Shown here one piece after another: positions 63,627 through 64,000 of a DNA stretch of 64,000 bases. Both the position numbers and the translations under genes were made by a program. Source of the DNA: Dyella jiangningensis (lineage in GTDB: Bacteria; Pseudomonadota; Gammaproteobacteria; Xanthomonadales; Rhodanobacteraceae); contig NZ_NFZS01000001.1 in NCBI RefSeq assembly GCF_003264855.1, forward strand, positions 434,001 to 498,000, written 5' to 3'. Every line of letters begins with the position of its first letter. Positions within the stretch are counted from its first letter, which is position 1. Under the pieces are notes generated by a model that did not search any database, was not told where the DNA came from, and worked only from the letters and a program-made list of their open reading frames with translations.

Positions 63627-64000
63627 TCAGTAGACCGAAACACTTCCTTCCGGCCGCGTCTTGAAGCGCTTGTGGACCCACAGATACTGCTCGGGCGCCG
63701 CGCGCACCATGTCCTCGATCGCGACGTTGACGCGTGCGGTGTCTTCGAGCGGATCGCGACTGGGGAAATTTTCCAGCGGCGCACCGAGCCGCAGCACATA
63801 GCCGGCGTTGCCCGGAAGACGACGATGGAAGAACGGCATCACCAGCGCGCCGGAAAGCCGGGCCAGGTGATGCGTGGCGGTGATGGTCGCCGCCGGTATG
63901 CCGAAGAACGGCACGAACACGTTGTCCTTGCTGCGCATGTCCTGGTCGGGCGCATACCAGAGCGTGCCGCCGCCGCGCAGGTACTTCACCGTACCGCGGA
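63627..64000 (-). CDS. LpxL/HtrB-family lipid A acyltransferase (5' part beyond window)
   Basis: C-terminal ~124 residues only; the frame is open to the window's right edge. Contains RGGGTLWYAPDQDMRSKDNVFVPFFGIPAATITATHHLARLSGA, a typical late segment of lauroyl/myristoyl-ACP-dependent acyltransferases that finish lipid A, ending KRFKTRPEGSVSVY. Fits the neighbouring LPS genes. The catalytic HX4D/E lies outside the window, so the acyl specificity cannot be told. Confidence 0.92.
   Translation of the reverse strand, partial: RGTVKYLRGGGTLWYAPDQDMRSKDNVFVPFFGIPAATITATHHLARLSGALVMPFFHRRLPGNAGYVLRLGAPLENFPSRDPLEDTARVNVAIEDMVRAAPEQYLWVHKRFKTRPEGSVSVY

Overview
The window is GC-rich and densely coded, from a gammaproteobacterium of the Xanthomonadales, most likely Rhodanobacteraceae (Dyella/Luteibacter/Rhodanobacter-like). 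Supporting signs are a TonB-receptor-based maltodextrin locus with an XgtA-type alpha-glucosidase, a candidate sX13-type small RNA downstream of polA, the order aroQ-accB-accC-prmA-zinc-ribbon-fis-purH, a CIRCE-controlled groESL operon, and many short palindromes that begin with GTAG. No tRNA, rRNA, CRISPR array, prophage or insertion sequence was seen.

Region by region. 1-5.2 kb: the 5' part of uvrD, a membrane-tethered serine-hydrolase-fold protein with damaged catalytic motifs, an exported D-amino-acid-oxidase-like flavoprotein whose motif order is circularly permuted, and a tiny membrane protein. 5.2-19.2 kb: an alpha-glucan locus. A cytoplasmic GH13 alpha-glucosidase diverges from a TonB-dependent receptor; the receptor is followed by a terminator and then an overlapping operon of exported GH13, GH31 and six-hairpin enzymes plus an MFS sugar porter, with a LacI regulator at the end. 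Two identical 14-bp palindromes and a Clp/CRP-like site lie in the divergent promoter region. 19.3-20.6 kb: no protein gene; a small RNA with three C-rich hairpin loops and a ~970-bp imperfect inverted repeat. 20.7-29.8 kb: polA, a DUF2782 protein, transporters, a GST, a LysR/BASS-transporter divergent pair, purH (frameshifted here) and fis. 30-38 kb: zinc-ribbon protein, prmA, accC, accB, aroQ, a TlpA-like thioredoxin and dsbD. 38-45 kb: EamA exporter, YfcG-type GST diverging from a MocR regulator, a double-TlpA protein, cutA, groS-groL. 45-52 kb: a GAF-GGDEF protein, then a VirK/YbjX-family gene joined to an ECF sigma/anti-sigma/TonB-receptor set. 52-64 kb: LTA-synthase-like sulfatase, glnE, ELM1-family protein, nitroreductase, yceI, and an LPS block (GT4, O-antigen ligase, GT2, LpxL-like acyltransferase running off the end).

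How it works together. Maltodextrins would enter through the outer-membrane receptor, be cut in the periplasm by the three exported hydrolases, cross the inner membrane through the MFS porter and be split by the cytoplasmic GH13 enzyme, under LacI-type and probably Clp/CRP control. The most interesting items are the permuted flavoprotein, the polA-linked small RNA, the nested inverted repeat beside it, palindromes that supply stop codons to two genes, and a symmetric four-box dyad upstream of fis.
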